A DNA stretch of 33,539 bases. Origin: an uncultured Alphaproteobacteria bacterium. GTDB lineage: Bacteria > Pseudomonadota > Alphaproteobacteria > RF32 > CAG-239. The DNA is taken from positions 1 to 33,539 of the forward strand of contig CAKQDU010000012.1 of NCBI GenBank assembly GCA_934229625.1. Direction: 5' to 3'. Numbering within the stretch: position 1 is the stretch's first letter; the number at the start of each line of letters is the position of its first letter. A model generated the notes under the pieces. The model had not been told where the DNA came from and ran no database searches. It saw nothing but the letters and a program-made list of their open reading frames with translations. The position numbers were made by a program, and so were the translations under genes. Below, piece by piece: positions 15,715 to 24,942 of the stretch.

Positions 15715-18700
15715 TTTTGCCTTTCACTTTTTTGTGGTCGGTAATAGTTTGGATTAAGATATACATCAACGGAATGAATACCAATCCTGCCAATGTGCCG
15801 ACAACCATACCCGTAAACACAGGCACGCCCACGGCCACACGGCTTCCTGCCGATGCGCCTGTCGCCCATACCAACGGAGCCACACCCAAAATAAAGGTGC
15901 AGGCAGTCATCAGCACGGCGCGGAAACGTTCACGCGTACCATACAAAGCAGATGTCAAAATCGACTTGCCATCCATGTGCGCCTCACGGGCAAATTCCAC
16001 AATCAAAATAGCGTTTTTAGCGGCCAGACCAACCAGCAGCACCAAACCCAATTGAGCGTAAATACTCAAAGACATGTTTGTTGCAAACAAACCGCAAGTG
16101 GCGCCCAGCATAGCCGTTAAAACCGACAGCATAACGGCTAGCGGAATCATCCAGCTTTCATATTGCGCCACCATGAACAAATATGCAAACAAAGCGGCAA
16201 ATGCGATAATGTAGAAAATTTGTCCCTGGTTGTTTTTTTCTTGCAAGCTGGTGCCGGACCAAGCATAGGTATAGCCTTTAGGCAGAGTCTGAGTAGCCAA
16301 ATCCTCCAAAGCCTGCATTGCTTCGCCTGAGCTGTATCCGCTTGCAGCAACTGCGTTTACGGTTGCAGCCGGATATTGGTTGTAGCGGTCGATACCTCGC
16401 GGCAGCAGAACAGTCTTCATCTTAATCAAACTTCCCAGCGGTACCATTTCTCCTTTGCCGCTCTGAACATAGATTTTGTTCAGGCTGTCAAGGTCTTTAC
16501 GATACTTCCAGTCGGCTTGGATTTTAACTTTGTTAACTTGAGTTCCGAGGTTAATATCATTGATATGTGAAGAACCGATGTAGGTTTGCAGGGTGCTGTA
16601 AATATCACCCACGGCAACACCAAGCGATTCGGCTTTTTCACGGTCAATTTCAATATAAGCGTGCGGTGTTTGCGCATTAAAGGTTGAATATGCCAATGAA
16701 ATTTGCGGCAAAGCCATAGCCTGACGCGTAAACGCATTTACTGTTTTTTCCAAGTCTTTCATATCGGTATTGTCAACAGCCTGAATTTTGAAGTCCATAG
16801 CGTTGGTAGAACCCAAACCCGGAATAGCCGGCATTTCAAACATTTGAATCTTTGCTTCCGAAAAGTTTGAAACACGAGCCATCAGGTTGCGCAAAACATT
16901 GGTGGAATACATATCGTCGCCTTTACGCTCAGCCCAGTTTTTGAGCGAGATAACGGCAAAGCCTACGTTTTCACCCTGACCGGCCATGATACTGAAACCT
17001 TCCATTGTCATCACGGATTCAATTGCCGGATGGTCTTTGATGGCTTCCAGCATTTTTTCATTTACAGCTTTTGTTCTGACGTTTGAAGCGCCTTCAGGCA
17101 GTTGCACGTTCACCATGATAATACCCTGGTCTTCATCAGGCAAGAAAGATGTCGGAGTGATTTTGATAAAGAATGCATTTAAGGCAAACAAAATCAAAAG
17201 CATAAACACAATCACGCTTACTTTTCGCCCGATATAGCCGACAGCCACCAGATATTTATTAGTTGTTCCCTTAATAAAGCGGTTGAACCAACCCAAAAAT
17301 CCGGTTTCTTTTTGTTCAAACGGACGCAAGAATGTTGCCGATAATGCCGGTGACAAAGTCAATGCGTTTATGGCAGAAAAACCTACGGCAAAGGCAATGG
17401 TAATGGCGAATTGCTGATAAATTTTACCGGTGATACCGCCCATGAAGGCGATTGGTACGAAAATTGCCAGCAATACCAAAGTAGTGGCTACAACGGCGCT
17501 GGAAACTTGGCTCATCGCTTTTATGGCAGCCTCTTTGGCTTTCAGTTTTTCTTCTTGCATCAGGGCAAGTGTACGTTCAACAACCACGATGGCGTCATCA
17601 ACCACCAGACCAATAGCCAGCACCAAACCGAACAATGTCAAAATGTTTAAGTTAAATCCCAGAGTTTTCATCATGGCGAATGTGGCTAAGATAGACACCG
17701 GAATAGCTATTGACGGCACCAAAGTTGCACGCCAGTCTTGCAAAAAGACATAGCAAACCAACACCACCAACAAAAATGTCAAAAACAATGTGAAGAACAC
17801 TTCTTCAATAGAAGCAGAAATAAATTCTGTCGTATCCTTAAAGATTTTTACTTCCAAATCTTCTGGATAAAAACGTTCCAATTTAGCCAGTTCAGCGCGG
17901 ACTGCTTTCATAGCGTTAATGGAGTTGGCGCCGGAAGATTTGTTAATCATAATAGACACAGCCGGCTGTCCGTCAACGGTTGAGTTCATCAAATAGTCTT
18001 CCGAACCCAGTTCTACGCGGGCAATATCTTTCAGGCGAACCAATCCGCCTTCTTCGGCCGTGCGCACAATGATATTTTCAAAATCTTTCGGGTCGTTCAA
18101 GCGGCCTTGAGTTTCCAATGAATATACCAAAACCTGCTTGCCGTCGCCCGGAGCCGAACCGATAGAACCTAAAGAAGGCTGAACGTTTTGGCTGGTAATG
18201 GCTGCTTTAATGGCGGAAATCGGAATATTTAGGGCGGCGACTTTGTCGGCGTCAATCCATACGCGCATACTGGTCGCCGAACCCATAATATTAACTTCGC
18301 CCACACCATAGGCACGGCTCAAAGCAATTTTAATATTATTTTCAACGTAGTTGTTTAAGTAGTTGCTGTCGTATGTACCTTTTGGAGATGTCACCTGCAT
18401 AAACGCCAAAATATCTGAAGAACGGCGTTCCACGGTTACACCATAGGTTTGCACTTCTGACGGCAGAGAACTCAATGCCTGCTGCACGCGGTTTTGCACT
18501 TTTACTTGGTCCAAATCAGGGTCTGTGCCGGTTTCAAAGGCAATAGACAGCTGATAAGCGCCGGAGTTATAAGAAGAAGATGACATATACAGCATATTTT
18601 CAATACCGTTAATGTTCTTTTCCAGCGGAATACCAACGTTTTTAGCAACGGTTTCAGCACTTGCGCCAACGTATACTGTAGATACACGGATTTCCGGAGG

Positions 18701-18820
18701 TGCAATTTCCGGATACATGCCGATAGGCATTGTAAACACCGAAACCAAGCCGGCCAATGCCATAACAATAGCGATTACTACGGCAAAGCGAGGTCTTTCA
18801 ATAAAAAATTTAGAAAACAT
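15695..18820 (-). CDS. RND multidrug efflux transporter (AcrB/HAE1 type)
   Basis: 1041 aa, standard for AcrB-type pumps. Twelve transmembrane helices with two large periplasmic loops are expected. The proton-relay residues are intact: the DD pair in LVLAIGLVVDDAIVVVERT (TM4) and the Lys in LGLVLLVGLAAKNAILIVEFARE (TM10). The N-terminus FFIERPRFAVVIAIVMALAGLVS is typical. It pumps hydrophobic or amphiphilic compounds from the periplasm or inner leaflet through an outer-membrane duct. It follows the membrane fusion protein after 17 bases. The operon lacks a TolC gene; the TolC-like lipoprotein at 1923-3806 is a possible partner. Regulation is presumably by the TetR protein at 20003-20638. Confidence 0.95.
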   Translation of the reverse strand: MFSKFFIERPRFAVVIAIVMALAGLVSVFTMPIGMYPEIAPPEIRVSTVYVGASAETVAKNVGIPLEKNINGIENMLYMSSSSYNSGAYQLSIAFETGTDPDLDQVKVQNRVQQALSSLPSEVQTYGVTVERRSSDILAFMQVTSPKGTYDSNYLNNYVENNIKIALSRAYGVGEVNIMGSATSMRVWIDADKVAALNIPISAIKAAITSQNVQPSLGSIGSAPGDGKQVLVYSLETQGRLNDPKDFENIIVRTAEEGGLVRLKDIARVELGSEDYLMNSTVDGQPAVSIMINKSSGANSINAMKAVRAELAKLERFYPEDLEVKIFKDTTEFISASIEEVFFTLFLTFLLVVLVCYVFLQDWRATLVPSIAIPVSILATFAMMKTLGFNLNILTLFGLVLAIGLVVDDAIVVVERTLALMQEEKLKAKEAAIKAMSQVSSAVVATTLVLLAIFVPIAFMGGITGKIYQQFAITIAFAVGFSAINALTLSPALSATFLRPFEQKETGFLGWFNRFIKGTTNKYLVAVGYIGRKVSVIVFMLLILFALNAFFIKITPTSFLPDEDQGIIMVNVQLPEGASNVRTKAVNEKMLEAIKDHPAIESVMTMEGFSIMAGQGENVGFAVISLKNWAERKGDDMYSTNVLRNLMARVSNFSEAKIQMFEMPAIPGLGSTNAMDFKIQAVDNTDMKDLEKTVNAFTRQAMALPQISLAYSTFNAQTPHAYIEIDREKAESLGVAVGDIYSTLQTYIGSSHINDINLGTQVNKVKIQADWKYRKDLDSLNKIYVQSGKGEMVPLGSLIKMKTVLLPRGIDRYNQYPAATVNAVAASGYSSGEAMQALEDLATQTLPKGYTYAWSGTSLQEKNNQGQIFYIIAFAALFAYLFMVAQYESWMIPLAVMLSVLTAMLGATCGLFATNMSLSIYAQLGLVLLVGLAAKNAILIVEFAREAHMDGKSILTSALYGTRERFRAVLMTACTFILGVAPLVWATGASAGSRVAVGVPVFTGMVVGTLAGLVFIPLMYILIQTITDHKKVKGKNAESKD

Positions 18821-18837
18821 TTTTCTTTTATCCTATT

Positions 18838-20013
18838 TTATTTTTCTAACAAACCGACCTTAATCGGAGAGTTGTTTTGAATTTTTACATTACCGGAAAC
18901 AACAATCATTTCACCTTCTTTTAATCCGTTGATAATGACTTGTTCGTTTTCGTTAATAGTGTCGCCCAAAACCACTCGGCGTTGTTCTGCTACACCATGC
19001 AAATCGTTTTCTTTACTTTTGCTTTCATCAATTTTGGCAATATAAACAAATGCTCCGTCGGTGTCATAGTTTAGTGCAGATTGAGGAACAACAATAGAAT
19101 GTATCGGTTTGCCGGTTAAAATTGCAGACTGAACGTAGTTTCCCGGAATTAGTTTTTGGTCAGAATTGTCAACATCTACAAAAATAGAAACAGTAGCGGT
19201 GGCTGAGTTGATTTCATTGTTTAAGAATTTATCGACAACTTTTTCATCAATTACTTCGCCGTCGGCCAAAGTAATGCGGGCGGTTAAATCTTCAGCTTTA
19301 TGTCCCATCTTTTTAACTTGCAAAACTTCTTTGTCCGTCAAAGAAAAAGAAATTCTCATCGGGCTGATTTGCACGATTTTTGCCAATACCTGATTGGAGG
19401 CAACAACATAGTTTCCTTTAGTCACCAAAGCTTTACCGATGCGGCCGCTGATTGGCGCTGTTACTTTTGTGTTGTCCAAATCAATTTTAGCCACATCTAA
19501 GTTGGCCTGAGCTTCTTCAACTGCGGCTTTAGCTTGTAAATATCCGCTTTGAGAAGAGTCAAAAGTTGCTTTGGATGCAAATTTTTCGCTGCTTAATTTC
19601 ACTTGACGATTATAGTCGCGCTCAGCTCTTACCAAGTTTGCTTTGGCGCTGTCGAGTCTTGCTTTTGCCAAATCATAGGCGGCCTGATATTTAGAAGGGT
19701 CTATTTCAAACAAAACATCGCCTTCGTTTACAAGCTTGCCTTCTTGGAACAATACCTTTTCTACCGTGCCGGTAACTTGCGGCAAAATGTTTACTTCGTT
19801 TATTGTTTCAACATATGAAATTTTGGTTTGAGCCGAAGTGATATCTTTTGTTTCGCTTTTTTGCGCCAAGACATAAACTTCGCCCATTCCATAGCCCATT
19901 CCCTGAGCCGATGGAGACAAGCGTCCTTTTAAATACCAACCGATAGAAATGCACACCAATAAGATTGCAATTCTAACAATGGCTCCTTTAATGTTTGGAG
20001 AACTAATTTTCAT
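18838..20013 (-). CDS. RND efflux membrane fusion protein (AcrA type)
   Basis: 391 aa periplasmic adaptor linking pump and outer-membrane channel. The N-terminus has one transmembrane segment (IVRIAILLVCISIGWYLKG) without a lipobox Cys, so it is anchored by a signal anchor and not lipidated. It has a barrel-sandwich/lipoyl half (GTVEKVLFQEGKLVNEGDVLFEIDP), a helical hairpin of about 80 residues (YDLAKARLDSAKANLVRAERDY), the second lipoyl half (VTAPISGRIGKALVTKGNYV) and beta-barrel domains. Its start overlaps the end of the tetR-type gene by 11 bases, so expression is coupled. Confidence 0.94.
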   Translation of the reverse strand: MKISSPNIKGAIVRIAILLVCISIGWYLKGRLSPSAQGMGYGMGEVYVLAQKSETKDITSAQTKISYVETINEVNILPQVTGTVEKVLFQEGKLVNEGDVLFEIDPSKYQAAYDLAKARLDSAKANLVRAERDYNRQVKLSSEKFASKATFDSSQSGYLQAKAAVEEAQANLDVAKIDLDNTKVTAPISGRIGKALVTKGNYVVASNQVLAKIVQISPMRISFSLTDKEVLQVKKMGHKAEDLTARITLADGEVIDEKVVDKFLNNEINSATATVSIFVDVDNSDQKLIPGNYVQSAILTGKPIHSIVVPQSALNYDTDGAFVYIAKIDESKSKENDLHGVAEQRRVVLGDTINENEQVIINGLKEGEMIVVSGNVKIQNNSPIKVGLLEK

Positions 20014-20638
20014 TGTTTACACCTTCCGTTTTTATACTGTTAAAAATTAAATTAAATCCTTGTCTTACAATTTGTTCAAAATCCAAAGTCATCCGTTTTG
20101 CCAAATAATTTTCCAGCATTCCCATCCACATGGCTTGCAGAATTTCTGTAATTTTTTCTACATCTGTATCGTCTTTTATTTTTTTGTTTTTTTTGAGTTT
20201 CAACAAAGTGTCAGTCATAAGTTTGCGAGAAATCTCGCTGGTTTGTTCCACCAAAGGGCGGATTTTTACCAAAATAGCTTCACTCCATTCCATTTGACAG
20301 GTAATAAAAAAGATAAATTTATATTCAAGCGGATTTTTTTTCATGTGATGATAAGCAAGCAGCATCATGTCAGCCAAAATATCCAAATTTTCTTCTTCTT
20401 TACCGGCACGAAATTCTTCAAGTCGTTTTATATGTTTCTGCACAAAATCATTGATTAGTGCAGCGACAATATCCGGCTTGTTGCGAAAATACCAATAAAC
20501 CGCGCCTTTAGTCAAATTTATGCGTTTGGCGATTTCATCAAAAGTGGTTTTTGAATAGCCTTTTTCATAAAAAATGTCCATGGCGGATTCTAAAATCGCC
20601 TGTCTGGTTTGCTCTGCATCTTCTTTTGTTCTGCGCAT
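20003..20638 (-). CDS. TetR/AcrR-family repressor of the efflux operon
   Basis: 211 aa. The N-terminal helix-turn-helix covers residues about 10-57 (TRQAILESAMDIFYEKGYSKTTFDEIAKRIN, then TKGAVYWYFRNKPDIVAALI), the classic TetR signature. The C-terminal ligand domain is closest in style to AcrR/TtgR-type efflux regulators. It is the first gene of the tetR-MFP-RND operon and overlaps the MFP gene. Two operator-like palindromes lie just upstream (20664-20677 and 20714-20733), one inside the promoter spacer, so it probably represses its own operon and is released by pump substrates. Confidence 0.92.
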   Translation of the reverse strand: MRRTKEDAEQTRQAILESAMDIFYEKGYSKTTFDEIAKRINLTKGAVYWYFRNKPDIVAALINDFVQKHIKRLEEFRAGKEEENLDILADMMLLAYHHMKKNPLEYKFIFFITCQMEWSEAILVKIRPLVEQTSEISRKLMTDTLLKLKKNKKIKDDTDVEKITEILQAMWMGMLENYLAKRMTLDFEQIVRQGFNLIFNSIKTEGVNNEN

Positions 20639-20660
20639 TGCGGATATACCTTTGATTTAT

Positions 20661-20733
20661 ATTATACCAAATGGTATGTATAAAACAAAATTCAAAAACT
20701 TCAATATTTTTTTTATACATTCAGGTATGTATA
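20661..20733 (-). promoter_or_regulatory. Promoter and two operator-like palindromes of the efflux operon
   Basis: Minus strand: -35 TTGTTT (20688-20683), a 16-base spacer and -10 TATAAT (20666-20661). ATACCAAATGGTAT (20664-20677; 6-bp arms, 2-base centre) overlaps the -10. A second palindrome, TATACATTCAGGTATGTATA (20714-20733; 7-bp arms), lies upstream. On the minus strand both sites begin TATACATACC, resembling AcrR-type operators. Binding at the first would occlude RNA polymerase. Confidence 0.65.
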
Positions 20734-20755
20734 TTTGTTAAAAACGTATTAAATT

Positions 20756-21802
20756 TTATTGCTGAACGGCCCACGAAGGCAATTGGCGTCCTCTCTTGTC
20801 CAGATTGCGCGGAGCGCTTACGGTTTCCGCCTTTTGCGGAGTTTCTCCGTCATCTTCCGGCGTTTCGGCTTTGGCGTCAATTTCTGTAGGAACGCGGCGT
20901 TTTAAAGGCGTGATGGTTAAACCTTCTTCTTTTCCTCCGTCGTCATTATCAGCTACTTCAATCATTTCTTCATCCAAAACAGAAACCGATGCCACCAATA
21001 TGCCTTGCAGAGATGTAGTCAGAGCCTCGTTATAAAATTGAATACATAGGTCAAATGATGCCGGATTTTGCGGATTCGCCGTTTTCTGTACATAGGCTGT
21101 TAAAGAACACATGCGGTTACGGAATGCAACCCAGCTGTCAAACATATCAATCAGATTGCCGTTTTTAATATCCGGTCCGTTGTTCCATTGGGCGGTTGTG
21201 CGATTTTGCATGACTGTTGCCAAATGATTTTTAATATGTTTTGTTGTTCGGTCTATTTCTTCTTTCAGACAATCATCCGCTGCCTTTTTTTCTTTTATGC
21301 AGCTTTCATATCCTAAATCATGGTCAACTTCCAAATAGACGTTTCCGCCGGCAACATTAGGCAGCTGTTTAGGATAGTTATTGGGATTTAGTGTGTGTAA
21401 AAGCTGATTTAAGTAGTCTTGATGATTAAAATTCTGAAAAAGCGTGCAGGCAACTTTGGGGTCTACTATCGGTCCTGTATATTTTGCTGCCACAGAGTTT
21501 AAGGAACAGATGCGGTTGCGGAATGCCGTCCAGCTCTCATACATGTCGCGCAGCATATCTCTGTTTGCTTCAAAAGAGCCGTTCCAATTATTCAGTCGTT
21601 TATCGGCCAAAAGATTTTTATATAATAATTTAACATTGCGTAGAACCCGTTGGCTCTCGTCTTTTGCGCAGGCATCCATGCCACCCGAAAGCTGTACACA
21701 GTGGTCGTATTCCTCATCATCCAAATAGTCCGGATACACAAACTCGTCCGCTTTCACGCTTTGAGATGCAAGCAAAAACACAAATAACAATAAAATTTTC
21801 AT
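20756..21802 (-). CDS. Secreted protein with two LprI-like domains
   Basis: 348 aa. The start is taken at ATG 21802 (AAAGG 7 bases upstream) in preference to the TTG one codon earlier. A signal peptide (MKILLLFVFLLASQSVKA|DE) is followed by two tandem copies of an LprI/DUF1311-like module. Copy 1 lies around residues 30-135 (YDHCVQ..MDACAKDE, then YESWTAFRNRICSL) and copy 2 around 165-275 (YESCIKEKKAADDCLKEE, then FDSWVAFRNRMCSL). Each has paired Cys and the WxAFRNRxC motif of the family. LprI-type proteins include inhibitors of host lysozyme, so a periplasmic or surface protective role is possible but not shown. The last 75 residues are acidic and Pro/Glu-rich and probably disordered. Confidence 0.7.
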   Translation of the reverse strand: MKILLLFVFLLASQSVKADEFVYPDYLDDEEYDHCVQLSGGMDACAKDESQRVLRNVKLLYKNLLADKRLNNWNGSFEANRDMLRDMYESWTAFRNRICSLNSVAAKYTGPIVDPKVACTLFQNFNHQDYLNQLLHTLNPNNYPKQLPNVAGGNVYLEVDHDLGYESCIKEKKAADDCLKEEIDRTTKHIKNHLATVMQNRTTAQWNNGPDIKNGNLIDMFDSWVAFRNRMCSLTAYVQKTANPQNPASFDLCIQFYNEALTTSLQGILVASVSVLDEEMIEVADNDDGGKEEGLTITPLKRRVPTEIDAKAETPEDDGETPQKAETVSAPRNLDKRGRQLPSWAVQQ

Positions 21803-21861
21803 CAAAAAACCTTTCAGCTGCTTATATAATAATAAATTAGCGCAAAAAAGTAAATACTATC

Positions 21862-22611
21862 TTAAATAATATCTTCAAAACCATAACCGGCGCGCAAAAT
21901 TTTTTGAGCATTTTCGCTGTAGCTGCCATCAGCCGAATGCACTATAAATGGCGGTAGAATTTGACACGGAGATTTTGAATCTTTTTGAACTGAAATCAAA
22001 ACGCGTTTTGCCGTTTGTCCCTCTTTTGAATAAATCGGCAAAATTTTCATGTTACCTGCTTTGTTATGTAGAATATAATTGATTTTCGGCAAAGCTTCAG
22101 CGCGGTTTATGAGATAAATCCATCCGTAAGGTTTTGTCATTTTTAAGCAAAAATTCAACCAATGTTCTAAATCAAAGCCAATATGATTATGTGCTGTCGC
22201 TTTGCTTTTATTAGGTGACGGCATATCGCATTCACTATAGGGGGGATTGCTGGCAACTACGTCAAAAGAACACGGAGTTAAATTATTTTCTTTTGTTCCG
22301 AGACGGATGTCTGCATTTTGATATGTCAGATTTTCAAACCCGTTTTCTTTGGCGCTTAAATTTGAAAGTTCGGCAAGTTCCGGCTGCAGCTCAAGTCCCC
22401 TGATTTCTGGTGACATTTTGGAAAATCGTTTTGCCAAACATAGCGAAACTGCGCCTGTTCCGGAGCCTACATCTAAGATTTTACCGCCGCCAAACTTGCT
22501 GACAAAAGCAGCTAAAAGCACAGCGTCGGACGAAGCTCTGTAGCCGTCGGCAGGTTGGAAAATTTTTATTTTTTTATCAAGTAAATAATCAGATGTATAT
22601 ATTGGCGGCAT
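21862..22611 (-). CDS. trmN6: tRNA1(Val) adenine-37 N6-methyltransferase (TrmN6/YfiC type)
   Basis: 249 aa. It has a class I SAM methyltransferase fold with motif I DVGSGTGAV (residues 47-55) and the adenine-N6 catalytic motif NPPY (122-125). The N-terminus with FQPADGYRASSDAVLLAAF is characteristic of the TrmN6/YfiC family, which modifies A37 next to the anticodon of tRNA(Val). AAGGAA precedes the ATG. It lies just below the ferredoxin terminator and starts a new unit, with the LprI-like gene 59 bases downstream. Confidence 0.85.
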   Translation of the reverse strand: MPPIYTSDYLLDKKIKIFQPADGYRASSDAVLLAAFVSKFGGGKILDVGSGTGAVSLCLAKRFSKMSPEIRGLELQPELAELSNLSAKENGFENLTYQNADIRLGTKENNLTPCSFDVVASNPPYSECDMPSPNKSKATAHNHIGFDLEHWLNFCLKMTKPYGWIYLINRAEALPKINYILHNKAGNMKILPIYSKEGQTAKRVLISVQKDSKSPCQILPPFIVHSADGSYSENAQKILRAGYGFEDII

Positions 22612-22626
22612 ATATGTTCCTTATAC

Positions 22627-22654
22627 AAAAAAACTCAGGAGCCAAACTCCTGAG
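22627..22654 (-). terminator. Rho-independent terminator of the ferredoxin gene
   Basis: Minus strand: CTCAGGAG, a 5-base loop and CTCCTGAG (22654-22634) followed by TTTTTTT. A perfect 8-bp stem 22 bases after the ferredoxin stop codon. Confidence 0.92.
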
Positions 22655-22676
22655 CCATATTTTTCAGACAGCCGAC

Positions 22677-22916
22677 TCAATCGTTTGCATTAGGGCAAAC
22701 TTTAGCTTGTTCTGCATTGAATTTGATAGCCGCTTCATCTGCTTCCGCATCGCTGCAAATAGCGCTTTGCGGGCATTCTGAAATGCAAACGCCGCAGTCA
22801 ATGCAGGTGTCTGGGTCAACAACATATTGTTCATCACTAACGTGAAAAGCGCTTACCGGACAAACAGAAGCGCAAGTTCCGCATTTTACGCAGTTATTAT
22901 TAACTACTGAAGGCAT
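22677..22916 (-). CDS. 2[4Fe-4S] ferredoxin
   Basis: 79 aa. Two CxxCxxCxxxCP cluster motifs are visible: C9-VK-C12-GT-C15-ASVCP and C38-ID-C41-GV-C44-ISECP, typical of small clostridial-type ferredoxins. A 25-residue C-terminal extension ends in VCPNAND. It would act as a low-potential electron carrier in the cytosol; hydrogenase (HydF is encoded at 26007-27233) or radical SAM enzymes are plausible partners. AGGAG sits 8 bases before the ATG and a strong terminator follows, so it can be monocistronic. Confidence 0.95.
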   Translation of the reverse strand: MPSVVNNNCVKCGTCASVCPVSAFHVSDEQYVVDPDTCIDCGVCISECPQSAICSDAEADEAAIKFNAEQAKVCPNAND

Positions 22917-22988
22917 ATTTTAATCTCCTAAAAATTTTATATCAGCAAGCTACAATCTAAATCATTTCTCTGGAAAAGCAAGTGTTTT

Positions 22989-24803
22989 TTAGCAGTCTCT
23001 TGCATTTTTGTTCAGCTTTACGGCTTTTGCCACATAATTTTCGGTTGCTGCTGATTTTTGTTTAAAGAAATCTGGCGCGTAATAATATTGCGGAACAATA
23101 TCGGCAACGCGCTGTTCATTTGGTTTGGCGCGCAGCGTTTCCAGAGCTGCGGCAATCGCGTTTTCGTCTTCCGTAAACTGAGGCATTCCGTTTTTCATTT
23201 TATAGTCCGGGCGTATTTTATAGCGTTTTACCTTTTTTTTGCGGCCTTTGACAATTTCTGTTGTGATAACCGGTGTTTTTTTCATTTTTACGGAGCCGTC
23301 GATATTGGTTTTGCATTTTAAGCATTGCTCTAAAGTCAGATTATAGCAGGAAGAAGGTTTGAAAGATTGTATGTCTGCCGGCTTTAAATGTCCGTTAAGC
23401 ACCAAATGCGCCACAAACAAGCGTTTAGAAATTCCTCCGTCCACATTCCAAATAGCCATGCATTGACTTAAATAGTTATTGGATTTTTGTGCATTTAAAG
23501 CCTCCAAAAATTTAGAATCGTCAAATCTATTGGCAGTTACAAAAGCAAAATTTTTGGTTGTAAGCATTTGTTTTTCATTAAGTTTTACTTTTACCAGCTC
23601 CAAAATTTTCGGCAGAATAAAAAATTTTGACATTCTATCCACCTGCTGCATTCCCTGCATTTCGGTAGTTGTCTGTCCGTTCTGCACATAAACGGATTTT
23701 TTTCCGCCGGAACCTGTTTTTTCCAGAGGCAGTCCTTTTTCATCCAGATAATTTGTACAGCCGTAACCGATAGTCAAAAAGCCTTTACCGTCATCATAAG
23801 TTGAGGCATGAAAATTCTCGGCAAATGCCACAAAAAGATTAAATTCTTTTTCTGTTTTCAGAAAGATGTTCAAATTATGGCGCTGTACTTCAGTAAGTTG
23901 TTTTTTGCCTAGACCCCGGCTGTCCAAAAAGTTTTGCACATTTTTATTTAGAGCATCAAATCCGGTTTTTGTTTTTGTGCTGCGTGCTGCCGCGCCGGTC
24001 TGCGAGGTCGAATATTCCACGATTGCTCGCGACATATTTTTCATTATTTTTGTCGGAGCAATGCTTGCTTCTGTGGTGTTTTTATTTTTATCTTTATCTT
24101 TGAAAGTTGCTGATTTATAGGTGCCGAGCGTTAACAGACCGGCAATGGTTGTGGCACCAAAAGCCAGTTGTATCTTGTTGCGGTTTTTATTCCATATTCT
24201 TTTAATTTGTTCCAATCGTTTTATATATTTTCGGCTCATTCTTTGAATGGCGGACAGCGGCAGAAAATGCAAAAATCCCGTTGATTTTGCGCTTTCATTT
24301 TTTATGAACTTTTCTAGTTTTGCGGCAGAACATATTGTTTTGTCTTGAAATTTATTCAGTAGATATTCGTTGTATTCGGCATCGGCGTTTTTAACGCTTT
24401 CGCAGTCGACAAGTACATGGCGCTTTTTTTCCGGTTGAGCTTGATTTAGACACATAGTCAGGCGGATAGCCTTTGTATAACGTTTATATATTTCATCGGC
24501 AATTTTAATCTGAGCTTCAATCGGCTCTAAGTTACGCAGACGATAAGGGGTTACAATAATTCGGTCGGCAAACCTCAGAGTCGGAATTTTGCGATAGCCG
24601 TTATCACTATATTTTGCAATTTCCTGAGATTGAGAATTTAAGTATTTACTAAACAGGGCTTTTTCAAAATTCTCGCAGTTTTCGGTTGGATTCGCATAAG
24701 CATACGGAACAATGAAGTCATATTTTCCTACTGAAATTTTAATCGGATTAAGTCTGCTGTTTTTGTATTCCTGCAATAAATAGTTTTCATATTCTTGTTT
24801 CAT
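22989..24803 (-). CDS. Membrane-anchored lysozyme-like (GH24-type) protein
   Basis: 604 aa. The N-terminal 200 residues form a basic domain of unknown type. A transmembrane helix lies near 211-228 (IQLAFGATTIAGLLTLGTY), then a linker rich in Lys, Asp, Thr and Ser. Residues about 305-530 resemble T4-type lysozyme/endolysin: FAENFHASTYDDGKGFLTIG with E329, D337 or D338 and T344 in the spacing of the E-D-T catalytic triad, and a later ALxAQKSNNYLSQCMAIWNVDGG segment reminiscent of the fold's C-lobe. The last 70 residues are charged and contain the final Cys. If active, the domain would cleave peptidoglycan from the membrane. It is far larger than phage lysozymes and no phage genes are nearby, which suggests a housekeeping or secretion-associated muramidase. 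Confidence 0.6.
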   Translation of the reverse strand: MKQEYENYLLQEYKNSRLNPIKISVGKYDFIVPYAYANPTENCENFEKALFSKYLNSQSQEIAKYSDNGYRKIPTLRFADRIIVTPYRLRNLEPIEAQIKIADEIYKRYTKAIRLTMCLNQAQPEKKRHVLVDCESVKNADAEYNEYLLNKFQDKTICSAAKLEKFIKNESAKSTGFLHFLPLSAIQRMSRKYIKRLEQIKRIWNKNRNKIQLAFGATTIAGLLTLGTYKSATFKDKDKNKNTTEASIAPTKIMKNMSRAIVEYSTSQTGAAARSTKTKTGFDALNKNVQNFLDSRGLGKKQLTEVQRHNLNIFLKTEKEFNLFVAFAENFHASTYDDGKGFLTIGYGCTNYLDEKGLPLEKTGSGGKKSVYVQNGQTTTEMQGMQQVDRMSKFFILPKILELVKVKLNEKQMLTTKNFAFVTANRFDDSKFLEALNAQKSNNYLSQCMAIWNVDGGISKRLFVAHLVLNGHLKPADIQSFKPSSCYNLTLEQCLKCKTNIDGSVKMKKTPVITTEIVKGRKKKVKRYKIRPDYKMKNGMPQFTEDENAIAAALETLRAKPNEQRVADIVPQYYYAPDFFKQKSAATENYVAKAVKLNKNARDC

Positions 24804-24828
24804 ACTGTTTTCTCCGCTGTTTGAGGTC

Positions 24829-24857
24829 AGTATAAAACAAGATTTTTCAAAAGTCTA
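24829..24857 (-). promoter_or_regulatory. Putative promoter of the lysozyme-like gene
   Basis: Minus strand: TAGACT (24857-24852), a 17-base spacer and TATACT (24834-24829), about 26 bases before the ATG at 24803. It lies in the 139-bp divergent spacer shared with trxB. Confidence 0.4.
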
Positions 24858-24942
24858 GCATATTTTAGACAAAATAAATATTATTATCAGACTTGGAATA
24901 TATCAAAACAATGCCTATTTTGTAAGGTCAGGGAGTTAAAAT

